64,000 nt of DNA from Melioribacteraceae bacterium 4301-Me (GTDB lineage: Bacteria; Bacteroidota; Ignavibacteria; Ignavibacteriales; Melioribacteraceae). The notes beneath the pieces are model-generated. The model did no database searches. It was not told where the DNA came from and saw only the letters and a list, made by a program, of their open reading frames with translations. The stretch's first letter is position 1; each line of letters begins with the position of its first letter. Location: positions 310,001 to 374,000 of the forward strand of contig JBGORM010000001.1 of assembly GCA_041538185.1 (NCBI GenBank). The letters run 5' to 3'. This document shows positions 1 to 11,700 of this stretch, piece after piece. Made by a program: the position numbers and the translations under genes.

Positions 1-1
1 A

Positions 2-1444
2 GTATTGGCAGATACTTTTTCTAAATTTTATGATTATAAAATAAATGATGATTTTCAGCAAAGCTGTAGGCTAACTTACGATTCAAAGACAAAAAAATAT
101 GCAGTATACTTTACAGTAGATAATGCTACTCCAAATTTTTGGAAACAAATGGCAAAAGTAAACGGAAAGGAAGAAGACTTAAGTGGTGAATTGGCTGTTC
201 AAGAAAAAATTGATTCATTAAAGTATACTGCAGCTCTCAGATTAGAGGACATTTCTTTTGTTAAAATGAAAGAAGTTACAAATGCTGCAATTGATTATGC
301 GAAGACTGCAGTGAACATTGCATTAGGTTTAATTGGTATTATGGCTCTCTGGCTTGGTATTATGAAAATAGGTGAGGAGGCAGGATTAATAAAAAAATTA
401 TCAAATGCTGTTCGTCCAGTTACAAAGTTTTTATTCCCTGATGTTCCGCACGACCATCCAGCCATTGGTTCTATGTTAATGAATATTTCTGCTAATATGC
501 TTGGATTAGGAAACGCAGCAACTCCATTTGGACTTAAAGCTATGGAAGATTTAGATACACTTAATCCGAATAAAGGAGAAGCTACAAATGCAATGTGTAC
601 TTTTCTTGTTATAAACACTGCTGGCTTAACCTTAATACCAGCCACAGCAATTGCTGTTAGAGCAGCTGCCGGCAGCAGTGACCCTGCCATAATTATTGGT
701 ACTTCTTTTTTTGGTGCAAGTTGTGCCACTATTACAGGAATAATTTCAGCAAAAATTTTAGAAAAGTTTTACATACCTAATTTCTCCTTTATCAATTGGT
801 TTAAAAGAAATGTTAAACTAATTATTACTTTTGCAGGCGTTATCTTTGTTTTAACTGCGTTAGTTATTACTCATTCATTTTCTTCAATTACTTTTTTGAA
901 CGTCGACTTTGTTAAAAGGTTTATTCAACTTTTTTCAGTAATTGCCATACCAGCTATAATAATTGTTTTTGTTGTGTATGCTGCGGTGAAAAAAGTTAAG
1001 ATTTATGAATCTTTTGTAGAAGGAGCAAAAGAGGGATTTAATGTTGCAGTCCGTATTATTCCTTATTTAGTTGCTATGCTAATTGCCATTGGAATATTTC
1101 GCGCTGGTGGCGCAATGGATTTTCTGGTAGCTGCTATAAGTCCAATTACCAATTTAATAGGAATGCCGGCAGAAGCTTTGCCAATGGCTTTAATGAGACC
1201 GCTATCTGGGAGCGGCTCTTTGGGGGTTATGACTGAAATAATATCTGTGCACGGCCCTGATTCATTTATTGGAATTCTAGTTTCTACAATAATGGGAAGT
1301 ACAGAAACTACTTTTTATGTTCTTGCTCTTTATTTTGGGTCGGTAAATATTAAGAAAACTCGGCATGCAGTAGCTGCAGGTTTATTAGCAGATGCCGCAG
1401 GAATTCTTGGCGCATTGTTTATCGTAAAATTGTTGTTTGGTTGA
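2..1444 (+). CDS. SpmA/SpmB-type nucleoside recognition (Gate) domain membrane protein, 5' partial
   Basis: Integral membrane protein made of two Gate (nucleoside-recognition) domains, the arrangement of a SpmA-SpmB fusion. The first domain lies around residues 95-260 (GLIGIMALWLGIMKIGE, NMLGLGNAATPFG) and the second around residues 335-479 (PLSGSGSLGVM, STETTFYVLALYFG). Both are rich in membrane helices. The reading frame is open to the window edge and the N-terminal membrane helix usual for the family is absent, so the gene very probably starts upstream; the TTG at 5 is only the first possible start seen here. In Bacillus the two halves are separate spore-maturation proteins; non-sporulating Bacteroidota-type bacteria carry fused homologues whose substrate is unknown. 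The next gene starts 1 bp after the stop, suggesting co-transcription. Confidence 0.85.
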   Translation, partial: VLADTFSKFYDYKINDDFQQSCRLTYDSKTKKYAVYFTVDNATPNFWKQMAKVNGKEEDLSGELAVQEKIDSLKYTAALRLEDISFVKMKEVTNAAIDYAKTAVNIALGLIGIMALWLGIMKIGEEAGLIKKLSNAVRPVTKFLFPDVPHDHPAIGSMLMNISANMLGLGNAATPFGLKAMEDLDTLNPNKGEATNAMCTFLVINTAGLTLIPATAIAVRAAAGSSDPAIIIGTSFFGASCATITGIISAKILEKFYIPNFSFINWFKRNVKLIITFAGVIFVLTALVITHSFSSITFLNVDFVKRFIQLFSVIAIPAIIIVFVVYAAVKKVKIYESFVEGAKEGFNVAVRIIPYLVAMLIAIGIFRAGGAMDFLVAAISPITNLIGMPAEALPMALMRPLSGSGSLGVMTEIISVHGPDSFIGILVSTIMGSTETTFYVLALYFGSVNIKKTRHAVAAGLLADAAGILGALFIVKLLFG

Positions 1445-1445
1445 A

Positions 1446-2396
1446 ATGAAAGTCCTAATTACTAGAAAAATACCTGAAATTGCCGAACATTTACTCCTTA
1501 AGCACAAATTTGAAGTTGATGTTTATCAACAGGACCAGCCCATTCCACGTAAAATTTTACTGGAAAAATCTAAAAATGTTGATGGAATTATATCGCTGCT
1601 GACTGAAAAGATTGACAAAGAGTTTATTGATAATCTGACTAACTGCAAAGTAATAGCAAATTACGCTGTCGGCTATAATAACATTGATGTTGAATATGCA
1701 AAGAAAAAAGGAATTATTGTTACGAATACCCCTGGTATATTAACAGATTCAACTGCAGATTTAACTTTGGGACTAATTCTTGCATGTGTTAGGCATATTG
1801 TGGTTTCGGATAGATTTACTCGAGCCGGTAAATTTAAAGGCTGGAAGCCAAAACTTTTTTTAGGATTTGAATTAAGAAACAAAATAGCAGGAATAATTGG
1901 AGCAGGCAGAATTGGGACTGAAGTTGCCAAAAGACTCACATCCTTTGGCACTAAAGTGATTTACTTCGATAAAACTCGTAACCCATATATTGAAAAATAT
2001 GCATCAGCAAAAAGAGTAAGCTTAAATGTACTTTTGAAAAAAAGTGACATCATATCTATTCATCTTCCGTTAACTGAATCTACCTATCATTTGTTAAATA
2101 GAAATAATTTAAAGCTAGCTCGTCCAAATGCTATAATTGTCAATACAGCGAGAGGTGAAATTGTCGACGAGAAAGCATTAATTGAAATGTTAGTAAAAAG
2201 AAAAATATTTGCTGCTGGCTTTGATGTGTATGAGAATGAACCGCAGATAAAACACGAATTATTTCGTTTAGATAATGTTGTATTGCTGCCACATATTGGG
2301 AGTGCAACTTTTGAAGCTCGCAGTAAAATGGCAGAACTCGCAGCTAAAAATGTAATTGCGGTGCTTAAAGGGAAAAAAGCTTTAACCCCAGTTTAA
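1446..2396 (+). CDS. 2-hydroxyacid dehydrogenase (glyoxylate/hydroxypyruvate reductase type)
   Basis: D-isomer-specific NAD-dependent 2-hydroxyacid dehydrogenase of about 316 residues, cytosolic. It has the Rossmann motif GIIGAGRIGTEVAKR near residue 150 and the three catalytic signatures in order: Arg in NTARGEIVDE, Glu in VYENEP and His in LLPHIGSAT. The close fit to the GyaR/GhrB group suggests glyoxylate or hydroxypyruvate reduction, but substrate cannot be read from sequence; a 3-phosphoglycerate dehydrogenase role is possible, although no C-terminal ACT domain is present. I chose the ATG at 1446, 1 bp after the upstream stop, over a TTG at 1437 inside the upstream gene, because the family N-terminus (MKVLITRKIPE) begins there. 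Confidence 0.9.
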   Translation: MKVLITRKIPEIAEHLLLKHKFEVDVYQQDQPIPRKILLEKSKNVDGIISLLTEKIDKEFIDNLTNCKVIANYAVGYNNIDVEYAKKKGIIVTNTPGILTDSTADLTLGLILACVRHIVVSDRFTRAGKFKGWKPKLFLGFELRNKIAGIIGAGRIGTEVAKRLTSFGTKVIYFDKTRNPYIEKYASAKRVSLNVLLKKSDIISIHLPLTESTYHLLNRNNLKLARPNAIIVNTARGEIVDEKALIEMLVKRKIFAAGFDVYENEPQIKHELFRLDNVVLLPHIGSATFEARSKMAELAAKNVIAVLKGKKALTPV

Positions 2397-2464
2397 TTAA
2401 TAATGTACTCTTTGCTTGGAAGTAAAAAGATTTATAAGTAAGTTGAACAAAAAAAATATAAAAA

Positions 2465-3586
2465 ATGAGGATAGGTATTCCAAAAGAAACACACCGTGAA
2501 GAAAAAAGAGTGGCACTTGCACCAGCGGGTGTAGATGCACTTGTTAAATCTGGTCATTCGGTTTTCATTCAAACTGGTGCTGGCTACGAAAGTCATTTTT
2601 TAGATGAAGAATATGCAAAATGCGGCGCTAATATTGTTTATACTGCAGAAGAGGTTTATCAAAGAGCAGAATTAATAGTAAAAATTGCACCATTGACCGA
2701 TGAGGAAGTCGATATGATGCAAGATGAGCAAATAATATTTTCTTTTCTTCATCTTGCTGTAGGTAAAAAAAATATAATTGACAAACTGCTAAAGAAAAAA
2801 ATTACAGCAATTGCTTACGAATTAATAGAAAAAGGGGAACAAATACCTATTCAGCAATCGATGAGTGAAATTGCTGGTCAGCTGGTTATTCAAATTGGTG
2901 AAAAATATTTAAGCAGCGATATCCCAAATGGAAGAGGAATTTTAATGGGAGGAATTACTGGAGTTGCCCCAGCTGCGGTTGTAATTTTAGGCGCGGGTAT
3001 AGTTGGTTTTAATGCAGCACGATCGGCTTATGCACGAGGGGCTCATGTAATTGTTTTAGATAAAGATTTAAGAAGATTAAGAAGAATTGAAACGAATATT
3101 TCTAAGAACATTACTACCGTTGCTGCAAATCCATCTACAATTGCAAGAGGAGTCAAATTTGCCGATGTGTTTATTGGTGCTGTTCAAATAAAAGCTGAAA
3201 AGGCTCCTAATATTGTTAGCGAAGAAATGGTTAAAACAATGAAAAAAGGAGCCGTGTTGATTGATGTCTCTATTGATCAAGGAGGCTGTGTTGAAACGAG
3301 CAGGCCAACTACAATTTCAGAACCTGTGTTTGTACTTCACGATGTAATTCATTACTGTGTGCCTAACATACCTGCCTTAGTCTCTAGAACTGCCTCTTTT
3401 GGATTGACAAATGCTTCTTTGGAATATATATTGGAAATAGCTGACAATGGTCTAACCAATGCATTGTTAAATGATTCCGGACTTGCGAAAGGAGTTTGCA
3501 CTTATAATGGTTTTTGTTCGAATGAGACAATTGCCGAAACATTTAATGTTGAGTATAGAAGGTTGCATTTATTTTCAACAAATTAA
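2465..3586 (+). CDS. ald: Alanine dehydrogenase
   Basis: Catalyses the reversible NAD-dependent oxidative deamination of L-alanine to pyruvate and ammonia. At 373 residues it is full length. Visible family features are the N-terminal MRIGIPKETHREEKRVALA segment, the active-site His in FSFLHLAVG near residue 96, the dinucleotide-binding turn VVILGAGIVGFNAAR near residue 175 and the C-terminal block VPNIPALVSRTAS. The proton-pumping transhydrogenase alpha subunit is homologous, but has a different C-terminus and would need a beta-subunit partner, which is absent. The following gene encodes an acetyl-CoA/CoA-transferase enzyme, so both may act around pyruvate and acetyl-CoA; that link is inference from 14-bp spacing. 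Confidence 0.93.
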   Translation: MRIGIPKETHREEKRVALAPAGVDALVKSGHSVFIQTGAGYESHFLDEEYAKCGANIVYTAEEVYQRAELIVKIAPLTDEEVDMMQDEQIIFSFLHLAVGKKNIIDKLLKKKITAIAYELIEKGEQIPIQQSMSEIAGQLVIQIGEKYLSSDIPNGRGILMGGITGVAPAAVVILGAGIVGFNAARSAYARGAHVIVLDKDLRRLRRIETNISKNITTVAANPSTIARGVKFADVFIGAVQIKAEKAPNIVSEEMVKTMKKGAVLIDVSIDQGGCVETSRPTTISEPVFVLHDVIHYCVPNIPALVSRTASFGLTNASLEYILEIADNGLTNALLNDSGLAKGVCTYNGFCSNETIAETFNVEYRRLHLFSTN

Positions 3587-3600
3587 TTTTACATTTAATT

Positions 3601-4953
3601 ATGACAATGGACGAAATAAGAATTAGCAAGCCGCTGAATGCTCCTTGGATAAAAAAATATCATTCAAAAATTGTTACTGCCGAAGAAGCAGTGAGAGTAA
3701 TCAAATCGAATGATAATATTGTTGTGCAACCTGGTTGCGCAGCACCATTAGAATTAATAAATGCAATGGTTGCTAGGAAGGATGAGTTAAGCAATGTATC
3801 TATTTACCACATCCTTGTAGTCGGCAACATCCCATACGTTCAGCCTGGCATGGAAAAGCATTTTAAGCATATGGCTTTCTTTATTGGAGCCAACACTCGA
3901 CAAGCAGTAAACGAAGGTAGAGCTGAATTTATTCCAATTTTTCTTTCTGAAGTTACAATGTTATTTAAGAAAGAAATACTTAAAGCTGATGTTGCATTAA
4001 TTCATGTATCGCCGCCAGATGAACATGGTTTTTGTAGTTATGGTATTGATGTGGGAAATATTAAAACTCCAGCAGAAAAGGCAAAATGTGTAATTGCTCA
4101 GGTCAATAAAAACATGCCGCGCGGTTTAGGTAATAGTTTCATTCACGTTAATAAAATAGATTTTATTGTTGAAGTTGATGTCCCGTTAATGGAATTGCCT
4201 CAGGTCGATCCAGATACATCACCGGAAATTTTAGAGGTTTACGATAAAATAGGTCAAACCATAGCTAATATGATTGATGATGGCGCTACATTGCAAATGG
4301 GCATAGGTGCAATTCCAGATTCAGTGCTAAAATATTTGAAGAATAAAAATGATTTAGGTGTCCATACCGAAATGTTTAGTGATGGAATTGTGGAACTTGT
4401 AGAAGAAGGTGTTATAAACGGTGAAAGAAAAACTTTGCATCGCGGGAAGATTGTAGCCGGCTTTTGCCTTGGCACTAAAAAATCCTATAATTTTATTGAT
4501 AATAATCCCATTATAGAATTCCACCCGCAAGAATATGTAAATGATCCTTTCATCATAGCTCAAAATGATAACATGGTTGCAATCAATTCAGCTATTGAAA
4601 TTGACTTGACAGGTCAAGTCTGCGCTGATTCTATAGGAACAAAATTTTATTCAGGTATAGGCGGTCAAGTTGATTTTGTAAGAGGGGCGGCACACTCTAA
4701 AGGTGGGAAACCTATTATTGCTTTGCCATCTACAACAAAAGATTTTAAAGTGTCCAGAATAGTTCCAATGCTAAAACCTGGTGCTGGCGTTGTTACCTCT
4801 CGCGGGGATGTACATTATGTGGTTACAGAATACGGTGCGGTAAACTTATTTGGCAAATCTATTCAGGAAAGAGCTCGTGCTTTAATTGAGATTGCTCACC
4901 CTAAGTTTAGAGATGAATTATGGGAATTTGCTAAAAAAAATTATCATATCTAA
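3601..4953 (+). CDS. Acetyl-CoA hydrolase/CoA-transferase family protein
   Basis: Cytosolic enzyme of 450 residues in the acetyl-CoA hydrolase / 4-hydroxybutyrate CoA-transferase family, which moves CoA between acyl groups through a glutamyl-CoA intermediate. The catalytic Glu is in VHTEMFSDGIVEL near residue 258, and the oxyanion/CoA-binding segments LQMGIGAIPDSVL and GIGGQVDFVRGA are intact. The C-terminal VTEYGAVNLFGKSIQERA block is typical. Succinyl-CoA:acetate CoA-transferase, butyryl/4-hydroxybutyrate CoA-transferase and acetyl-CoA hydrolase look alike at this level, so the substrate is left open. Two start codons (3601 and 3607, both ATG) are possible; the first was kept. It sits 11 bp before a phosphatase gene. 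Confidence 0.9.
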   Translation: MTMDEIRISKPLNAPWIKKYHSKIVTAEEAVRVIKSNDNIVVQPGCAAPLELINAMVARKDELSNVSIYHILVVGNIPYVQPGMEKHFKHMAFFIGANTRQAVNEGRAEFIPIFLSEVTMLFKKEILKADVALIHVSPPDEHGFCSYGIDVGNIKTPAEKAKCVIAQVNKNMPRGLGNSFIHVNKIDFIVEVDVPLMELPQVDPDTSPEILEVYDKIGQTIANMIDDGATLQMGIGAIPDSVLKYLKNKNDLGVHTEMFSDGIVELVEEGVINGERKTLHRGKIVAGFCLGTKKSYNFIDNNPIIEFHPQEYVNDPFIIAQNDNMVAINSAIEIDLTGQVCADSIGTKFYSGIGGQVDFVRGAAHSKGGKPIIALPSTTKDFKVSRIVPMLKPGAGVVTSRGDVHYVVTEYGAVNLFGKSIQERARALIEIAHPKFRDELWEFAKKNYHI

Positions 4954-4964
4954 AATTATTTCTA

Positions 4965-5654
4965 ATGATTGCTATTATTGGTGATATTCACGGGTGTTAT
5001 TATACCTTAGAAGCTTTGTATAAGAAGATTGTAAATAGTTACCCGCAAATACAAGTTTTTACTGTAGGAGATTTAGTTGACAGGGGGAACTACAGTCGTG
5101 AGGTAATTAATTTTGTAATCGAAAAAAAAATATTGTTTACACCAGGCAACCACGACTATATGTTTTATCATTTTTTTAAAGAGCCTTCAAGCATTTTTGC
5201 TAAATCATGGTTTTTTAACGGCAACGAGACTACCTTGCTATCTTATGAAAAAAACGAAAACCAAATTTTTGAACATATTGAAATAATTAAATCAGCACCG
5301 CTTTATTATAATTTAGACGATTGTTTTATTTCTCACGCTGGCATATCTCAAATGTACGAAAATATGCTGCCTCCTACATTCAGAGCTAATTTAGAAATTC
5401 TTAAGACGTATATTGAGAATGATTTAAAAAATGAAAGAGGAATTTTATGGACTCGTGACCCGCTATTGAACTTGGGCAAGCTGCAGGTTGTTGGTCATAC
5501 TAAACAAACTGAACTTACTTTTGTAGAAGAATCAAATGCTATTTATATTGATACAGGTGCTTGTGTGGGAAATAAATTAAGCGCTGTAATTGTTCATGGG
5601 AATAAAATAGTAGATACAATTGAGGAGAAAACTAATCTTAAAGATATAATTTAA
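4965..5654 (+). CDS. Metallophosphoesterase (PPP-type Ser/Thr phosphatase / Ap4A hydrolase-like)
   Basis: Calcineurin-like phosphoesterase of 229 residues. The PPP-family metal and phosphate motifs are all present in order: GDIHG at residue 7, GDLVDRG near 37, GNHD near 66, SHAG near 124 and VGHT near 175. GNHD rather than GNHE and the small size resemble bacterial PrpA/ApaH-type enzymes acting on phosphoproteins or diadenosine polyphosphates; the true substrate is not decidable here. No signal peptide, so cytosolic. It follows the CoA-transferase gene by 11 bp and precedes sprA by about 100 bp. Confidence 0.88.
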   Translation: MIAIIGDIHGCYYTLEALYKKIVNSYPQIQVFTVGDLVDRGNYSREVINFVIEKKILFTPGNHDYMFYHFFKEPSSIFAKSWFFNGNETTLLSYEKNENQIFEHIEIIKSAPLYYNLDDCFISHAGISQMYENMLPPTFRANLEILKTYIENDLKNERGILWTRDPLLNLGKLQVVGHTKQTELTFVEESNAIYIDTGACVGNKLSAVIVHGNKIVDTIEEKTNLKDII

Positions 5655-5759
5655 GGTAGAAATTTTTATTACTTCGTTGTTTGAAAAATATTTTATAATG
5701 TAATAATTTTCGACGGCGCTAAACAAATTGGAGGTTGTAAAGATAAATTTTACAAATAT

Positions 5760-8700
5760 TTGTCAATAATATTTAGGTTTACCATTTTCTCTAAGTTTCT
5801 AAATATAATAGCCTTGGGAATCAAAATAGTTTTGTTTCCCTTTTTTATTTTTATTTTAGTGTTGTCCTTTGGCTTTACTCGCCAGTCAACCATAACTAAC
5901 CATAATACCACATTGTTTAACGCTTCTTATAACTACTGGTCAAAATTAAATGAGTTGAGAAATTCAAATGAAAATTCCTTATCTGTTCTTAAAAACTTAG
6001 ATTCCATATTATTGGCATCAAATTCAAAATTAACTAATAATATTCAACAGGGGACAAATTATCTACCTTTGTTTCCTGATACAACTAAAAGCGATACAAC
6101 AAAGAAAGCCATTGCTGATTCTCTGCTGAATAAAGCAATAAGAGATTCATTGCGCAGGATTGATTCACTATCTACCGACTCAACAGCAAGATTAAAGTAT
6201 TTTCATTATCAGCGCGAGGATGAGCCTTACATTGAATTTAATCCTAAAAAGCCTTCAAGTTTTTTTGTCTATCCATCTCAATCATTGTTTCAAAGGACTG
6301 TAGCTTTAGATTCAACAGGAAATAATGTAGTTATTACCGAGAAAATAGCTGGTGAAGAAATAAAACCTAAGTTAACTATACCTCTTTCACAATACATTGA
6401 AATGAGAATGAAAGCAATAAATCGTAACCTATGGCAAGATATTGGTTACAAATATGAACTGAAAAGTAGTAAACAGGATTTAAGTCAACTTATTACGAAT
6501 ATTACTAATATAGAAATACCTCTTCCTAGTACTTCGTTCCTTAGTATTTTTGGTCCACCTAAAATTAGCCTTAGAATAAATGGTGCGGTTGATATTCATG
6601 GTGCTTGGCGAAACGAAACTACCTCTGGCATTACCACATCACTTTTGGGTAATACGAGAAACGAGCCGGACTTTAAACAACAAGTACAAATAAATTTGAG
6701 TGGAACAATAGGGGATAAATTAAATTTATCAGCTGATTGGAACACGGAAAGGCAATTTCAGTATGAGAACCAATTGAAAATAAAATATACTGGTTACGAG
6801 GATGAAATAGTACAAAGCGTGGAAGCTGGTAACGTATCTTTACAAACTTCTCCACTTGTTGGCGGCAGTGAGGCATTGTTTGGAGTTAAGGCATTGTTTA
6901 AGATGGGACCTTTTACTTTAACTGCCCTTGCTTCTCAAAAGAAAAGTGAAGTACAAGAAGTTTCTGTTACAGGTGGAGCAAAATCACAGACTTTTGAACT
7001 TCACGCCTATAATTATTCCCAAAATCATTTTTTCATCCATGAACTTTATACTGATCCCAATTTGAATGTTTTTAATAAATACTACAACAATGCAGTACCA
7101 ATACGGATTGATTCTATCTACGTAAAAAATATTGAAGTTTGGAAAACAGCTACAGGATATACAAGCGGTACAAAAAGAGCGGGCAATGCTTTTATTAATT
7201 TACCGCGTAGAAAAGGTGGTCAGTTATACAGTAAAGAATGGCGAGACAGTACTCAATTAACAATACCAGGTATCCAGGAAATTAACCGTAGATGGGAACT
7301 ATTACAGCCTGGAGTAGATTACGATATTCACCCATATACTGGTTTTATAAGTTTTAAGACTCAAATACAAGACCAAGATGCAATTGCTGTAGCGTTTCAA
7401 ATGCAAGGCCCAACAAGTTCAAACTCCGATGATGTTTACTTTGGTGAATTCCTTAATGATGTTGGCACCGATTCTACCGCAAGAATTGTTTTATTGCTGG
7501 TTAAACCTCCTAATCTACAACCTCAATTTAAAAAGGCATGGAAGCTGCAATTAAAAAACATTTATCCAATTGGCGGGAGAGATATTAAGCAAGAAGGATT
7601 TAAATTAGATATTCAATATAGAAAAGAAGGGCAAGAGCCTCAAAGTGATTATAACGGTGTAAAATTGATTCAAGCTTTTGGATTAGACAAAACAGATGCA
7701 AGCGGTACCGGTGGTCCAGATGGTAATTTTGACTTTAATTCAAATACAATTATCCCTTCAACAGGAGAAATAATTTTCCCGGTTCTCGAGCCTTTTGGCA
7801 AAGATTTTCCTTCTAATCTTCCAGATTCTCTTCGATACCAGTCAGTATACGATACAACAGTTACTTATGCCAGGCAGGATGTATCAAAAGATAAGTTTTT
7901 AATTACCGGTGAATACTCTGCTTCTGTTTCTTCAACTTTTAATATTGGATTCAATGTCGTAGAAAACTCTGTAAAAGTTTTTCTTGGCGGTAACCAGCTC
8001 CACGAAGGAACAGACTATTCGGTCGATTATAATGTTGGACAAATTATTATTCGTAAACCAGAGGCTTTAGTACCTGGCGCTGACCTTAAAATTACTTATG
8101 AACAAAATGACCTGTTTCAATTAGCTTCAAAGACATTGTTAGGTTTTAGAGGGATTTATCAATTTAATAAAGAAACTTCGCTTGGTTTTTCTTTCCTAAA
8201 CTTAAATCAACAGACTTTAAGTGATAAAGTTAGAATAGGCGAGGAACCATTAAACAACTCAATTTTTGGGGTAGATTTTCAAACAAGTATAAATTTACCA
8301 TTTTTAACAAAAGCGCTCGATAATATATTTTCTACTAGTACAATGTCGAATCTTTCTCTTAAGGGTGAATGGGCGTATATGAATCCCGACCCCAACACTA
8401 AAAAAAGTACAATAGCAAGTGACGGAGGACAAAGTATAGCCTATATAGACGATTTTGAAGGTGCAAAAAAAATAATTCCAATTGGATTAAACTATACGAA
8501 CTGGCACGATATAAGTGTACCAACTGACTTACAAATAATAGGTAATTTACCAGAAAAGCAGCAAATTAATTACAAGGCTAAGACTTATTGGTTTAATCAT
8601 ACACCATCAGATGTAACAATTAAAGCTATTTATGGAAATCGTAAACAAGCGGCAACGCCCGAGCAATCACAAATACCGGCATTAGACCTTGTATTTTTAC

Positions 8701-11700
8701 CTACTGTAAAAGGTTATTATAATTGGACGCCGGACCTTAGCGATAAGACAAAAAATTGGGGCGGCATGATGACTTTGCTTTCATCAACTGCTAACAACTT
8801 AACTGATGAAAATATAGACTTTATTGAATTCTGGATGAAAGTATCGCAAGCACCACAGGGTGCAAAGTTAAATATTGACTTAGGCCAAATAAGTGAAGAT
8901 GTTATTCCTAATGGTGTATTAGACACTGAAGACAAAAACAACAACGGACTATTAGATGTAGGTGAAGACACTGGAATTGATGGCCTTGTTGATCAGGATG
9001 AGCCGGGTTATGACCCAGTAAATAATCCAGATCCAAGTGGCGATAATTTTAAATTTCAGCTGTCTGGTCAGAACACTGACTACTCACAAGTTAACGGAAC
9101 AGAGGGTAATGGTAATTCTTCTGACCAAGGCAGAATTCCTGATACTGAAGACTTAAATGGTAATTTTACTCTTGACCGAGTAAACAGTTTTTTTAGATAT
9201 GAAATACCAATTGATACAAATCGTGCAACCAATCCTTTTATTCAAGGAGGCGGCGATAATGACCATTGGTATTTAATTAGAATACCCCTTAAAGATTATG
9301 TTAAAAAAGTAGGTAACCCAACCTTATCGGTTGTTGAAACTATGCGCTTCTGGATTCAGGGTGCAGATTCGCCTATTCACATAAGATTAGCAGAAATGAA
9401 TTTGGTTGGTAATCAATGGCAAAAAGTGCTGAACCCGCCTAAAGTAACAGCTGAAGATACTGTGCTAACTATTTCTACTGTGAACATTGAAGATAATCCT
9501 GAATATTATTCACCACCAGGTGTGGTAAGAGAATTAGACAGGGCGCAAAGCACTCAGGCTAATCAAAATATTTATAAAAATGAACAGTCGCTCGATTTGA
9601 TAATTAAAAATCTTGAAGACGGAGATAAAAGGGAAGTTGTTCGTTACTTATATAAGCAATTAGATGTTTTCAACTATAAACAAATGAAATTATTTATTCA
9701 TACAGATGATAATGATAGTCCTGGCAGTGTCTCTTATTTTAAGGATATTACTGATTATGGTGCCGACGTTTACATTAGATTTGGGTCAGATTCACTTAAC
9801 TATTATGAATATAAGCAGCCATTGCGACCTAATTTAGCTGAAAGGAACTGGAGCGAAGTTGATATTTTATTTTCTGAACTAACTGCAATTAAACAAGCAA
9901 GAGACAGTGCTCAAATTACTAAAGAATATATTGTGCCTGTGCCAGGTAAAGAAGGGCATTTTTACGGAGTACGAGGCAACCCAACTTTAACTAGAATCTC
10001 TTATTTTACTATTGGTATTATGAATCCCCCTAACATTGGCCCGATTGGCCAAAAAGTTTCAGGAAGTATTTGGATAAACGAATTGAGGGTTCTGGGTGCC
10101 AATGATACGCCGGGCTGGGCATATAGTGCAAGTGCTTCTTTTAAGATGGCAGACCTTATGAGTGTTAATTTTAATATTAGTCAAACTAATCCTTATTTTC
10201 ATAAATTACCTGACCGTTTTGGTTCAAGGCAGGATAGCAGAAGCTGGGGTTTAGCAGTTAATTTGGATTTGCTTAAGTTAATCCCATTTAATCTGCCTGG
10301 CAGTAATCTTCAAGTAAGCTATCAAAGAAACGAACAAACAACTAATCCGTTATATATTCCTGGCACAGACATAAGTGTTGTTGAATCACAAAATCAAATT
10401 CAAAGGCAATTAGAAGCTAAAGGCACCGACCCTGCTGAAATAAAAGCAGCCATAGATAATATTAAAGCTATTTCTCAATCTGTTTCCGTTTCTGAAACAT
10501 GGAGCTTATCTAATGTTAAAATTAAAATCCCAACTGATTTATGGTATGTAAGAGATACTTTTAATAACTTAAGCTTTGGATTTAACTATAACAAGTCTTA
10601 TGGCAGAACACCAACAATCTTTAAAAACGAAAAGTGGATATGGAACGCAAGCATGAATTACTCGGTAAATTTGAGTCGTGACTTATATTTTGAACCTGCT
10701 AGAATTCCTTTAATAGGCGATATACTTTCCATTTTTTCAGATTACAAAAATCTAAAAATATATTTTGCACCTTCTTCTTTAAATTTTTCTGTAACAGCTT
10801 CAAGAAGAGAAGAATTTTCTGCATCGCGCACTTTAATTTCTAAACCAAATATCCAAAGGGATTTTACTACCACCAGGTCAGCAGGCTTTAGTTGGACTTT
10901 AACAGAAGGCGGGCTGCTGAACTTAGGGCTAAATTATAACTTTGATATATCTTCATCCTTAGCTTATCTATTAACTAAGGATAATGTTGACAGACCAGAA
11001 AGTGATATTTGGTACGATATTTTTCATGGGGCATTTTTTGGAGAAGACTACAGTTTTAAACAAAGTTTTGATTTAAAAGCAAACCCAAGACTTCCTTCAC
11101 TTTTTGATTTAAATAGGTATATTACATTGAGTGCGGGTTACACTGTTTCTTATGCCTGGCAAAATGATTTTCGACAAGAAAATTTAGGCAGAAGTGCTGG
11201 ATACTCTAGCAGACTCAATGCTAATTTATCTATAAGATTAAAATCAATTTTTGCACCCTTGTTTAGAGAGAATACTTCCGAGAATATGCAGACGAATCGC
11301 ACGCAGCACACCACTGGAAGAAGAGAAGGCAGAAGAGGTGTGCCTCGCCCCACGGGACAAGGCAAAGATGTAGATAAAAATATTAGCCCAGAAAAAAAGT
11401 TAGAAGATGATTCTAATAAAAATCAGCTTGAAGAAGATACTACTAGCACACAATCATCAGGTGGTTTCAGCCTTTTACAGCCCTTAGAATATTTGAAACT
11501 TGGAATTAAATGGCTGCTGCTTGATTATGACCAAATTAGCATAAACTTTAGCAATCAAAGTGGATTAAGTGGAAGCGGGATAGCCGGCACTGGGACAGGT
11601 TTTAAAAATTTTTGGGGTTTTACACAAAGTACTTACAATGGACCGTCAAGGCTATTTATGCTTGGCTTGTCTAACAATATTGGCGCTAGAGCTCCAAATG

